Of a stretch of 52,744 nt of DNA, positions 17,353 through 25,061 are shown piece by piece. Within the stretch, counting starts at the first letter, position 1. Each line of letters starts with the position of its first letter. Made by a program: the position numbers and the translations under genes. The notes under the pieces are model-generated. The model worked only from the letters and a program-made list of their open reading frames with translations, was not told where the DNA came from and ran no database searches. The DNA comes from an uncultured Acidobacteriota bacterium (GTDB lineage: Bacteria > Acidobacteriota > Terriglobia > Bryobacterales > Bryobacteraceae): the NCBI GenBank assembly GCA_902825945.1, contig CADECY010000061.1, positions 1 to 52,744 of the forward strand, written 5' to 3'.

Positions 17353-17699
17353 AGTTCAAGATCGACGAGAATCTGCCCGGTGACCTCGTGGCCGACCTGC
17401 GCGAATTGGGCCATGACGCGGAGACCGTCTTCGATGAGCAACTCTCGGGCGCCAAGGACCCGATCCTCATGGAGGCCGTCACCGCCGAGAAAAGGATCCT
17501 GTTCACCCTGGACAAGGGCATTGCTAATCTCAAGCGGTATCCGGTGGAGGAGCACGCTGGCGTCGTCCTATTTCGACCCGTTCGATCCGGGCGAAGGGTC
17601 GTGCTGGCCTTCATCCGTGAACGGTTGCCGAGCCTTCTGGAACTGAACCTTCGCGATCGGTTGACCGTCGTGGGTCCGACTCGCATCCGGGTTCGATAG
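17349..17699 (+). CDS. DUF5615 PIN-like toxin
   Basis: A 116-aa protein of the DUF5615/Mut7-C-like PIN family. The N-terminal KFKIDENLPGDLVADLRE carries conserved D6 and N8, followed by a HDAETV strand and then ILFTLDKGIANLKRYP with the second acidic site. These acidic residues are expected to bind metal for RNA cleavage. It starts at GTG inside the antitoxin stop. Its last 132 bp overlap the end of the opposing 248-aa gene, which suggests the pair was inserted here. Confidence 0.88.
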   Translation: MKFKIDENLPGDLVADLRELGHDAETVFDEQLSGAKDPILMEAVTAEKRILFTLDKGIANLKRYPVEEHAGVVLFRPVRSGRRVVLAFIRERLPSLLELNLRDRLTVVGPTRIRVR

Positions 17700-18314
17700 C
17701 TTCTGCACTTCGATCAAACGCCGTTTCAGTCCGGTGCTGAGTAGCCGCAGCATGCGCAGTTTGGTTCCCTTGATGGCCACGGGCGAGCAGTTGAATCCGA
17801 GGAGTTCCTCGGTCAATCCACGCCGTTCGAGTTCGTTGCGAAACCAAGCGGCCCACTCTGGGAGAGCGGGAAAACCGAATCGCACTGCGAGCCGGTGAAG
17901 GGCGAACTCCGAGGAGCCGTCGTAGAGGACCGTGCGCCGGGCTTGGCCGTCGCAGCCCAGAGTGGTCGCGAAGAACTCCTGTGAGATAACGACGAGGTGC
18001 CGGACGGGCCGCTTGCGGCCGGCGATCTGGAGCGATGCGCGGTAGGTGACAGCCTTCTCACCGAAGTAGCCGAAGAGATTCGGTCCACCGGGCAAGCTGA
18101 CCTGAACTCGTTGCCCATCAGCGACCGCCGCGGCGACCGCGCCGATCTCCTGGTCGCCGCCGAATACGGAGGCGAGATGGATCTGGACCGCCGTGCGCGG
18201 GTCCGTCGGCTTCTCGGCGACGAGCCTATTCATGTGCACGGAGACCTCCGTGATCGTGTCACGGGTCTGCCGGACAAACTTCAGCTTCCCCATCCGCAGG
18301 TGGGCGTTCTCCAT
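17568..18314 (-). CDS. Unrecognised protein (248 aa)
   Basis: I do not recognise this family. It starts at ATG 18314, inside the end of the methyltransferase gene, so it belongs to that operon. It has a conserved-looking core: KLKFVRQTRDTITEVSVHMN, then LPGGPNLFGYFGEKAVTYRA, VRHLVVISQEFFATTLGC and a C-terminal helical region. The last 45 or so residues are polar and lie over the opposing toxin gene. The natural stop may have been lost when the toxin-antitoxin pair arrived, so the true C-terminus could be nearer the VQKL sequence. No motif for an enzyme is visible. Confidence 0.6.
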   Translation of the reverse strand: MENAHLRMGKLKFVRQTRDTITEVSVHMNRLVAEKPTDPRTAVQIHLASVFGGDQEIGAVAAAVADGQRVQVSLPGGPNLFGYFGEKAVTYRASLQIAGRKRPVRHLVVISQEFFATTLGCDGQARRTVLYDGSSEFALHRLAVRFGFPALPEWAAWFRNELERRGLTEELLGFNCSPVAIKGTKLRMLRLLSTGLKRRLIEVQKLSNPDASRTHDGQPIAKVQFQKARQPFTDEGQHDPSPGSNGSK

Positions 18315-19374
18315 GATCGGACTCCTTGTCCTCGCGCGGTTTCTCGGAGAGCATTTGGATGCGACCATCGGCGAAGAGCAGAGTGAGCCGCTGGCTGAAG
18401 CGCTCCTTCTCGCGGATGATCGTCTCCCCGTCGTCGCCTTCCTCTTCGGTGCGGTCGACGAGTTTGACGGCCTCCCAATGCGCCACATGCCGATTGGGCC
18501 CGGTGCCGAAGACTCCGTTGAGCAATCCGGAGACGGCGCACAGGCCGACGTGACCTGCGTGCAGCGGAGTGAGTGGGCGTCCGAAGAACTGCTTGCGCTG
18601 GGCGTGCGTGACGCGCTGTGCCTGGAGCCAGGCGGGCGATTTCTCCAGCAGGTCCTCGATCTGGTCGAGCGGGAGCCCGCGAAACTCGATGTGGACGGGC
18701 CCGCCGGGCGGCACCGTGTACGCTCGGTCGGGCTCGTCCGGCAGCGGCGGGATGGCGTCGTAGTCGCGGGTCAGTTCGTGAAGCTTCCTTGCCGCCTGGT
18801 CGACGGTGTGGTCGTTCAGCCGCGCCCGCTCGGTGTGCGACCGGCGGACCCCGAACAGGACCGCCTGCTTGTACCGGACCGCCGCTGGTTCGGTGAGCCG
18901 ATAGATGGCCTTGTCCTTGAACTGCGTGCAGAGGACCGTGCGGCACTCGGCGTGAAGGCGGTCCGCGGGGACGACCATCACGAGAACGCCGCCCGGCCTG
19001 AGCCAGCGGAAGAACTCGTCGAGGAAGAGCTTCTCCATACGCTGGTTCCGGCCCTCGCCGACCTCGAAGTCGTATGGCGGGTTCAGGTAGAGCAGCGAGA
19101 GCGATTCGACGGGCACCTTCGCTTGGAACGCGTCCCCTTGGATCACTTCGTCCAAGACGCCGCGCGCTTCGTTGGCGCGGTGGGCATCGAGTTCGATTCC
19201 GTAGCGCCGGATGTGGGCGCCCGGGGCGATCGCCGTCAGCGCGGCGCCGGTGCCAGCGCAGGGATCGAGCGTGCTGGCTGGCGCCGGGCAACGAAGGAAT
19301 CGGGCGATGCGGGCGGCCTCGCGGTCGTCGAGCGGGTAGTAGCCGAGGCGCATCCGGGCTTCGATCCGGGCCAC
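18259..19374 (-). CDS. DUF6094-type SAM-dependent DNA methyltransferase
   Basis: A 371-aa protein with methyltransferase motif I DPCAGTGAAL (37-46), the acidic GIELD strand end (59-63) and catalytic motif IV NPPY (98-101), the order of gamma-class adenine or cytosine-N4 enzymes. A GGVLVMVVPADRL strand follows. The C-terminal half is probably the target-recognition part. Similar proteins are encoded on phages and plasmids without a partner nuclease, and none is adjacent here, so a modification or anti-restriction role is more likely than a restriction pair. The end overlaps the 248-aa gene by 56 bp. Confidence 0.8.
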   Translation of the reverse strand: MARIEARMRLGYYPLDDREAARIARFLRCPAPASTLDPCAGTGAALTAIAPGAHIRRYGIELDAHRANEARGVLDEVIQGDAFQAKVPVESLSLLYLNPPYDFEVGEGRNQRMEKLFLDEFFRWLRPGGVLVMVVPADRLHAECRTVLCTQFKDKAIYRLTEPAAVRYKQAVLFGVRRSHTERARLNDHTVDQAARKLHELTRDYDAIPPLPDEPDRAYTVPPGGPVHIEFRGLPLDQIEDLLEKSPAWLQAQRVTHAQRKQFFGRPLTPLHAGHVGLCAVSGLLNGVFGTGPNRHVAHWEAVKLVDRTEEEGDDGETIIREKERFSQRLTLLFADGRIQMLSEKPREDKESDHGERPPADGEAEVCPADP

Positions 19375-19383
19375 GTTGTGCTC

Positions 19384-19722
19384 CTATCCCCGGTGCGACG
19401 CCGTTGCCGCCGTGGGCACTGGCATGGCGGCAGGTGGTCCGATGCGATGCGCGAAGAACTTTGCATGGAGCTCCGCGAGCACGGCCACGGCTTCACCGAG
19501 GGTGAGTCCCATCTCGGGCTGGTTGGCGAGGAGCGTGGACGCGGAGCGTGCGGTCAATCCGGCGCGGTCGCCCGCGGCGATGAGTCCGTGGCAGGTGCGG
19601 CAGGCGGCCCATCCACCGACGCTCTCACCGACGATGCCTTCGCCCTGATAGCCGATGAAGTTGTGCGCCGGGTACATTGAGACGACGCCCGGCTCGGAGC
19701 AGAAATCGCAGATTGGCTCCAT
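19384..19722 (-). CDS. Small CxxC zinc-binding protein (112 aa)
   Basis: Starts at ATG 19722. The N-terminus has ICDFCSEPG and, about 30 residues later, ACRTCHGL, two CxxC pairs that could hold one zinc ion. The rest is helical with an Ala/Pro-rich tail. The frame is open further upstream into the SSB gene, but this start gives a sensible protein and 14-bp spacing from the SSB stop. No named family is recognised. Confidence 0.6.
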   Translation of the reverse strand: MEPICDFCSEPGVVSMYPAHNFIGYQGEGIVGESVGGWAACRTCHGLIAAGDRAGLTARSASTLLANQPEMGLTLGEAVAVLAELHAKFFAHRIGPPAAMPVPTAATASHRG

Positions 19723-19735
19723 GGTGGCACCTCGG

Positions 19736-20146
19736 TCAGAACGGAACGTCGTGGTCTGCCTGCTTCGACGAGCCATGGGCATGCGGCTGGCCGGGTTGCG
19801 TCACCTCTCGGTGCTCGCCCGTGCCAAGGAAGCGCAGCGTGGTCGGGATGATGTCGACGGAGACTTGAGGCTCACCGCCCTTCCCCGCGAACGTGCGCAC
19901 CTGGAGGCGGCCTTCGACGAATACGCCGGAACCCCGGGTGAGGAACTTGGCGCAGTTTTCGCCAAGCGCGTTGAACGCGCAGATGCGGTACCAATCCGTG
20001 GCGGTCTTCTGAACGCCCCCGCGATCCTTGAACCGGCGGTTGACGGCCACCGAGAAGTTGACGACCGCTTCACCGCTCGGCAGGTACTTCATCTCGGGAA
20101 TTCCGCCGACGTTCCCCATGATCTGAATCTTCGAGTAACCCAACAT
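19736..20146 (-). CDS. ssb: Single-stranded DNA-binding protein
   Basis: A 136-aa SSB with a clear OB fold: MGNVGGIPEMKYLPSGEAVV, NFSVAVNRRFKD, TDWYRICAFNALGENCAKFL, and GVFVEGRLQVRTF. The usual acidic C-terminal tail (DDIPF) appears here as DHDVPF. It coats single-stranded DNA and recruits replication proteins; the tail suggests it can contact the same partners as host SSB. ATG 20146 is chosen over a longer Arg/Ser-rich frame running to 20647. The gene lies in the same operon as the primase. Confidence 0.92.
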   Translation of the reverse strand: MLGYSKIQIMGNVGGIPEMKYLPSGEAVVNFSVAVNRRFKDRGGVQKTATDWYRICAFNALGENCAKFLTRGSGVFVEGRLQVRTFAGKGGEPQVSVDIIPTTLRFLGTGEHREVTQPGQPHAHGSSKQADHDVPF

Positions 20147-20204
20147 TTTCGTGATGTCTCCTTGTCGTTGAAATTGAAACTCGCCGGTGCCGTCCCGGGA
20201 GGAA

Positions 20205-20504
20205 TCAGCGCGGGTGCTCGCGGGAGAGCCCGACGCCGGCACCAGACTCAACTCCAAGTGGCCATCGAGGCTCTTCGAGAAGCTGCGAGCCGAGAACGCC
20301 ACCGACGGGTGGGTCGTCGTCCCGCCCGGTACGCCCGTCAGCAATATCCGACTCGTGGACACGCGCGGGTAGATGTTCGCGCGCGGCGAAGCTCCAGTCC
20401 AGTTCCAGAATCCTGCCGCATTGGCATCGGTACGTTCCTTCGTAGCGGACGCGGTATTGGGTCCCGCAGAGGCACGCGAATTCGAAGTAGGAATACTCAG
20501 CCAT
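20205..20504 (-). CDS. Small zinc-ribbon-like protein (99 aa)
   Basis: Starts MAEYSYFEFACLCGTQYRV, then YRCQCGRILELDW: two CxCG pairs forming a minimal zinc ribbon in the first 40 residues. The C-terminal 55 residues are Asp/Gly/Arg rich with low complexity and may be poorly conserved. ATG 20504 lies 17 bp after the stop of the 49-aa gene, consistent with one operon. Function unknown. Confidence 0.55.
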   Translation of the reverse strand: MAEYSYFEFACLCGTQYRVRYEGTYRCQCGRILELDWSFAAREHLPARVHESDIADGRTGRDDDPPVGGVLGSQLLEEPRWPLGVESGAGVGLSREHPR

Positions 20505-20520
20505 GGCTCTGCGCCTCCTT

Positions 20521-20670
20521 TCACTCGCGCCCGACGAGCCGGCGATAGAGCGGCCAGAGCAGCACCGTCCCGGTCACCGACCCGACCATCACGCCGAGTT
20601 CGTTCGTCTGCCTGGAGAGAAGGACCGCAAGGAAAAGGAACAGGCACGCCTTCGCGCGGAGGTCCTTCAT
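20521..20670 (-). CDS. Tiny membrane protein (49 aa)
   Basis: A 49-aa ORF from ATG 20670, reading MKDLRAKACLFLFLAVLL, then a short polar turn (SRQTNELG) and a second hydrophobic stretch VMVGSVTGTVLLWPLY ending in Arg-rich residues. This is the layout of a two-helix hairpin with both ends cytoplasmic. It starts 4 nt after the stop of the 88-aa membrane gene and ends 16 nt before the zinc-ribbon gene, which supports a real operon member. No family is recognised. Confidence 0.55.
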   Translation of the reverse strand: MKDLRAKACLFLFLAVLLSRQTNELGVMVGSVTGTVLLWPLYRRLVGRE

Positions 20671-20674
20671 GGGA

Positions 20675-20941
20675 TCAGGCTCCGCGCAAGCTGGCCGCGA
20701 GCATCGCCATGCTGACCGCGAAAGCCAACGCCGCAGGCCGCCACCAGGCTCTATTCGCGGCGAACTGAACGCCCGAGGCGACGAGTCCGATCCACACGAC
20801 GGCAGGAAGCCAGTTCGCCCATGAGCCGTAGAGGTCCGGTTCGGTGGTCATCCAGGTCGCGGTGGAGGCGGACGCCGTGATCACCAGCGCGTGGAAGACA
20901 AGCAAGAAGTCGCTGTCGATGTGCGGTTGTGAGCGTGTCAT
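20675..20941 (-). CDS. Small membrane protein (88 aa)
   Basis: Start at ATG 20941 (MTRSQPHIDSDFLLVFHALV). Three hydrophobic stretches are visible: residues about 12-30, 45-60 (NWLPAVVWIGLVASGV) and 68-85 (AALAFAVSMAMLAASL). A longer frame reaches 21049 but overlaps the gene ahead and looks non-natural. Its pairing with the 49-aa membrane gene suggests a small membrane complex within the replication operon; function unknown. Confidence 0.55.
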   Translation of the reverse strand: MTRSQPHIDSDFLLVFHALVITASASTATWMTTEPDLYGSWANWLPAVVWIGLVASGVQFAANRAWWRPAALAFAVSMAMLAASLRGA

Positions 20942-20982
20942 GTGCCGCAGTATGCGCTCGATGCGCTGGTGGACCAAGCGAG

Positions 20983-21573
20983 TCACGCGGTGGCCGCGAT
21001 CGTTGTCGCGCGCTCCACCAATCCGTGAATGTGACGGCAGTTCAAGCACGACGCGCCCTCCGTCACCGCGCGCACGGCGGCGATGAACGGAGCGGGAATC
21101 GGCTTCACCTCGCCAGCGCGCGTGAAGAACTCGGGAGTGAGCCCCTGCTTCAGCAACTCCGGCGTCAGCCTCCCATCGACTCCGCGGAACACCACGCTCG
21201 AATGGGCGCTCGGGCGCTTGCCGCCGGCGCCGCGATCCAAGCGATGCTGCACGATGAGCACCTGATAGGTCTGCTCGACGCGAGCGGCCTCGACGCTGAC
21301 GAGTTCATCCGCGAGAACGACGGCGTGGGCCCCGTTCCCGCCAATGCGATCCAGTTTCTGGAGCCAGGGTAGGCGGCTGCCGTCCTTCGCGAAGAACGAG
21401 ATGTAACGCCCCGTCTCGCGCGAACTGCCGCCGCTTTCGACGCCGCGCAGTACCCACCGGTCCGCGCGCGCCTGCCGCTCAGCGGTCACCCACGTCTGGC
21501 AGTACACGCCAGCCGAGTCCAGCCGTCGCATCAGGAGCTTCGGCAGGACGAGGCGGGTGGGTTCGCTGGGCAT
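20983..21573 (-). CDS. Unrecognised protein (196 aa)
   Basis: A soluble mixed alpha/beta protein directly downstream of the primase (15-bp gap). It includes GRYISFFAKDGSRLPWLQKL, AHAVVLADELVSV and a C-terminal segment with SCLNCRHIHGLVE (a CxxC plus His). The last part might bind a metal, but a single CxxCxxH is weak evidence. No family is recognised; operon position suggests a role with the replication proteins. Confidence 0.55.
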   Translation of the reverse strand: MPSEPTRLVLPKLLMRRLDSAGVYCQTWVTAERQARADRWVLRGVESGGSSRETGRYISFFAKDGSRLPWLQKLDRIGGNGAHAVVLADELVSVEAARVEQTYQVLIVQHRLDRGAGGKRPSAHSSVVFRGVDGRLTPELLKQGLTPEFFTRAGEVKPIPAPFIAAVRAVTEGASCLNCRHIHGLVERATTIAATA

Positions 21574-21588
21574 CTCGATCCTCTCCTA

Positions 21589-22542
21589 TCAACTCGTGTG
21601 AACCGTAGCCGGTATCGGGCATCCGAGCGCGGCGCGAATCTGCTCCTTGGTGCATCCCGCCCAGCAGCAGTACTTCCACGGCTCGGCGACCGACACCGCA
21701 AGATTGTCCTTGCCATGGTCGCGACCAGCGGCCGCGCACGACGGGCACTGCGCGACCCAGTTCCGGCCTGCCCGCCGGCGCACGTCGATATGCTCCAGAA
21801 TCTGGAAGCTCGCCGTGCCGGTCCAAGCGGCCGCCGACTGCGAACGCGACTCCGGCGCCGGTTCGTCTGGAAGGTTCGCAATCAGGTCCTTCAGCCGCGA
21901 CTCGGTGACGCGGCGAAAGCCGCGCAGATACTCCATCTGCGGCGCCAACTCGTAGGCCGCGCCGTAGAACCAGTAGCGGCGGCCATCGGCGCGGTGGATG
22001 CCGAGCGGTCCGCGAATCGCGTTGCCGAACTGGCCTGCGTCCAAGGAGTCCTGCTTCGGGAAGAGTTCGATCCCGTCGGCTTGGTCCGCGCCCTTCAGTT
22101 GCACCGAGAGCGAGCCCGCGAGATGGCGGACGTAGATGCGCGCGTGCCGGGCGAGCACCGGCTTCTCGAAGAAGATCCACAGGTGACCGCCGCGCCGGCT
22201 CTGCTCGAGCGCGGCCTGGATTCCGTCCTGCGCCAGTTCGTACTGCAACTTCAGGAGGTCTTCGAGCGCCCGGCGGTAGTCGGCGTCGATCGCCATCCAC
22301 TTCACGCGCTGGGTGCGCGGGTTGATGGCGTAGAGCCCAATGGTCACGTCGCCGTTCAAGTGACGTTGGATGTCCCAGGCGGTGAGTTCCGCGGCCTCAC
22401 CGCGCTTCCGTGGGCGGTAGTAATCATGACGGCCCGTGCCCGGATTCGTCGTATCCGATTGCCGCGTATAGGCGCGGCGGTTCACGAACCACCGGATGTA
22501 CTCGGCCGCCATTTCGGGCGTCGCGCGTGTGAGCTCCGCCAT
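21589..22542 (-). CDS. Archaeo-eukaryotic-type primase with C-terminal zinc finger
   Basis: A 317-aa primase-polymerase of the AEP superfamily, of the kind found in TOTE-type conflict elements. The catalytic acidic pair lies in VKWMAIDADY (D86, D88), and the SRRGGHLWIFFE motif (H120) is the sxH motif. The IELFPKQ and GQFGNAIRGPLGIHR segments complete the typical signature. A C-terminal zinc module has CPSC and CCWAGC near residues 265-300. It would make primers on unwound DNA. The gene stands near the head of the SSB/methyltransferase operon. Confidence 0.85.
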   Translation of the reverse strand: MAELTRATPEMAAEYIRWFVNRRAYTRQSDTTNPGTGRHDYYRPRKRGEAAELTAWDIQRHLNGDVTIGLYAINPRTQRVKWMAIDADYRRALEDLLKLQYELAQDGIQAALEQSRRGGHLWIFFEKPVLARHARIYVRHLAGSLSVQLKGADQADGIELFPKQDSLDAGQFGNAIRGPLGIHRADGRRYWFYGAAYELAPQMEYLRGFRRVTESRLKDLIANLPDEPAPESRSQSAAAWTGTASFQILEHIDVRRRAGRNWVAQCPSCAAAGRDHGKDNLAVSVAEPWKYCCWAGCTKEQIRAALGCPIPATVHTS

Positions 22543-22588
22543 ACATCTTCCTTACCGTGGTTCCGGCGATTCGCCAAGCGACCGCGCG

Positions 22589-22957
22589 TCAGTGCGTGGA
22601 CGCCGCCAGGCGGGCGGGATTCTCGGCGAGGTCGAGGAGGCGGAACTCGCGGATCTTCTGGCGCATCTCGGTGACCGAGTAGCCGCCGTAGACGGAGTCG
22701 GGCAGGCTGAGCAGCCAGAAGGCGCCGCGCTTCCGGTCAAATATATAGAACTCGCCGGAGCGCGGGTCGCCGGGCGCCATGACGAAGAGCAGGACGCCGC
22801 GGGCGAATTCGACCCAGTGGGCGACGACACCCTCGCCGATCGTGACGAATCGCGAGACGACATCGCAGAGGTCGTATTGGGGGCGGAGGTTGAGGTCGTT
22901 AGTGTTGAGCACGGTGGTCGCGGCCAGCGCGCTGGGGGTGAAGGCAGCAATGTGCAT
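22589..22957 (-). CDS. Unrecognised protein (122 aa)
   Basis: First gene of the replication operon. A compact soluble protein with YDLCDVVSRFVTIGEGVVAH, LLFVMAPGDPRSGEFYIFD, and FWLLSLPDSVYGGYSVTEM. Natural composition, the start ATG 22957 and 46-bp spacing to the primase support a real gene. No family or catalytic residue is recognised. Confidence 0.6.
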   Translation of the reverse strand: MHIAAFTPSALAATTVLNTNDLNLRPQYDLCDVVSRFVTIGEGVVAHWVEFARGVLLFVMAPGDPRSGEFYIFDRKRGAFWLLSLPDSVYGGYSVTEMRQKIREFRLLDLAENPARLAASTH

Positions 22958-23590
22958 GGCAGTTCTCCTGTGGAAGAGGATCGATTGGCGAGTCTCTGAG
23001 TCGCGCTTGTCTCGGTTGACAAGATCGCGGTACGAGCCGAGGCGTTGGAGCGAGTCCCGGGCGAGTCCCCCTCAGCCGCGACTATTGAGGCTCGCGGGCG
23101 GCGTTGGAACTTGAAGAGGTGGGGGATGCCAGCGTCACGGCCAAGATTCAGGACGTGTCTGCCTCCGAGTTCGAGGTCTCGTCTGAATCGTTAGCCCTCC
23201 CGAGCTTGGCTCGGTACCTTCATCGGGAACGTACCGATCTTCTGCCGCAAGTGGCGTTTATCGGGTTCTATCGTCGAACAGCCCTACAAGATCCCTGCGC
23301 ATCGCTCTGCTCCGCACGGGTCGACTGCTGAGAGCCTCAGCACAAATGTCGCAGATTGTCATGTGCTGCTCACTATGACTCAACTGAGCAGAGTCTTTCG
23401 CAGCCTCGGAGACGCCGAGACTTTGAGATGTCACGGAAGGTCTCCTATGCTCCCGCGTGAGTCGGGCTGCGCTTCGCGAGCAGCATCTCTGATTCGGATG
23501 TGGTACTGTGGCACAAGACTACGGCCCGGAAGCACCGTTGCCCGGCAGGGCTATCGTGTACCGAATTCATTTCAACTGTGGAGGTGAAGC
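22958..23590. other. Long divergent non-coding region
   Basis: About 630 bp between the replication operon (minus) and the tail-collar gene (plus). It should hold promoters for both. A perfect inverted repeat at 23006-23023 is listed separately. Base composition becomes more A/T rich toward 23590, in line with the tail-collar gene having a different origin. No gene with a good start and composition was found. Confidence 0.45.
23006..23023. promoter_or_regulatory. Inverted repeat, possible operator
   Basis: CTTGTC and GACAAG flank a 6-bp centre (TCGGTT), giving a perfect 6+6 dyad 49 bp upstream of the replication-operon start codon at 22957. TTGACA within it could also serve as a -35 box for plus-strand transcription, but no good -10 box follows. 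A repressor site for the operon is plausible and untested. Confidence 0.3.
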
Positions 23591-24745
23591 GTGAATAGAT
23601 CGCTTCTTAACGCCACTGCAACCATCGCAGTGGTTTTCCTAGCAGCTAGGCCTGCGCTCTCAGCGGATATTTGCGGGGCGCTTCTGGCGCAGGGTATACG
23701 CGATACGTCGTCACAGCAGGTGTCCGAGGCGCGATTCAACGAACTCAAGTCGAACGTCTGCAATTCCAGTTACGACAGCTACTCCAAAGCGGCTACTCAG
23801 GCCGCAAGTGGTGGGTTTGACGTACCTGGACTCTTCGGCATTAGCTTCGGGAGTGCCAATGCCAACTCTGAATACTCGACCAAGTGGACGAACTTTTGCC
23901 AGGCCAACTATGGCCTAGCGATTTCAAATTCGGATTTGAGAACTCAGTTCAGCACAGCCAATAGAGCCGTCTTGAACTCTTTTGACAATTGCGTCAACGT
24001 AACATCGGAACGGTTTATCCGGTATGTTGAGCCGCAGTCGGACGGGCGCACATTTTCGATCAAGTTTGAGAACCGTCGGACGGGAAATTCAACGTTTCGG
24101 GTACTTGCGATCAGCCTGACCAATTCCACCAACAATCAGGTGCTGAACGTTCTCCAGGCTTGTGACGTACCACCACCATTCAATCGTTCGTTCCCGTGGG
24201 ACACTTCTGTTCCGGCGATGAACACGAACGCCTTTAGCATCGTGTGCCGGAAAAATCCAACCGATGCGATCGTCGTGGCGGGAACAACTTCCGCAGGTAA
24301 CATCGATCCAGTGGTCGTGCCGGCTATTCCTAACCCAGGGCCAACTGTCGCTGATCGAGTTGCAGCGCTCGAAGCCAACCTGGCCACTGCAGCGCCGCGG
24401 GGCACCATATTAACGTGGTTCTCGATAGATGGCGCCATTCCGCCCGGGTGGCGGATATGTGACGGTACAAATGGGCCGAATCTGAAAGGTTTTTTTCTCC
24501 GTGGCGCCTCTGCACAATCTGACCTATCTGATGCAAAACACGGCAACAACAGCCACCATCACACTGTTGGCACACTCACAACATCTCGGCCGAATGGGGT
24601 CGATAACAACAATGTGAAGCAAGAGGGAGGTGCACCGTTGTCTGTCAAGGGGGTTGATCACACGCATACAATCCCTGGCTTCTCCACTGCTCCAGGGGAG
24701 AACGTCCCCGAGTACAAAACTGTGCTGTTTCTGTGTAGACAATAG
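23591..24745 (+). CDS. Secreted protein with phage tail-collar-like C-terminus
   Basis: A 384-aa protein starting at GTG 23591 with GGAGGTG just upstream. The N-terminus is a signal peptide (hydrophobic ATIAVVFLAARPALSA). The middle is Asn/Ser rich. A short helical coiled coil (VADRVAALEANLATA) precedes a tail-collar-like domain: PRGTILTWFSIDGAIPPGW, CDGTNGPNLKGFFLRGA, a SHHHTV histidine cluster and a final PEYKTVLFLCRQ. Collar domains form trimeric tail or fibre tips. A signal peptide on such a domain suggests a cell-surface adhesin or pilus-tip protein rather than a phage structural gene. The gene is visibly richer in A/T than its neighbours. Confidence 0.7.
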   Translation: MNRSLLNATATIAVVFLAARPALSADICGALLAQGIRDTSSQQVSEARFNELKSNVCNSSYDSYSKAATQAASGGFDVPGLFGISFGSANANSEYSTKWTNFCQANYGLAISNSDLRTQFSTANRAVLNSFDNCVNVTSERFIRYVEPQSDGRTFSIKFENRRTGNSTFRVLAISLTNSTNNQVLNVLQACDVPPPFNRSFPWDTSVPAMNTNAFSIVCRKNPTDAIVVAGTTSAGNIDPVVVPAIPNPGPTVADRVAALEANLATAAPRGTILTWFSIDGAIPPGWRICDGTNGPNLKGFFLRGASAQSDLSDAKHGNNSHHHTVGTLTTSRPNGVDNNNVKQEGGAPLSVKGVDHTHTIPGFSTAPGENVPEYKTVLFLCRQ

Positions 24746-25031
24746 AATGGATTGTCTTCAGCCCGAAACGGACGTGCTGAGGTGTTCCCGTGTCTCGGTT
24801 TCCAATTGTAGTGAGCAGTGTGCTTTGCGATGCCTTGCTCGTCGCCGGACGCCCGCTAGCCGGGCCTTTGATCCACGGTAACGATCAGTCGCGAAGTGTC
24901 CGGCAGATCAGAACTAGGAGACTGAGCGTACCATGGCAACGCGAGCTCAGGAGCGCAGCGCGACCGGCGGCCTCGCGAGCACGTCTGAACTCATACTTCG
25001 ATCTTCATGTGATGTACTGCGACGACAGTTG

Positions 25032-25057
25032 AGGGACCATCGTTGGTCCCTGCTTTT
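25032..25057 (+). terminator. Rho-independent-type terminator
   Basis: AGGGACCA and TGGTCCCT form a perfect 8-bp stem around TCGT, followed by GCTTTT. It lies 287 bp past the tail-collar gene and 5 bp from the end of the opposing rad52-like gene, so it may end transcription from the left and protect against read-through between the convergent genes. Confidence 0.55.
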
Positions 25058-25061
25058 GCGG

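Noticed and set aside
19736..20647. A 303-aa protein containing SSB as its C-terminus
   Set aside because: The extra N-terminal part is Arg/Ser/Ala rich and overlaps two small genes; a standard SSB starts at ATG 20146.
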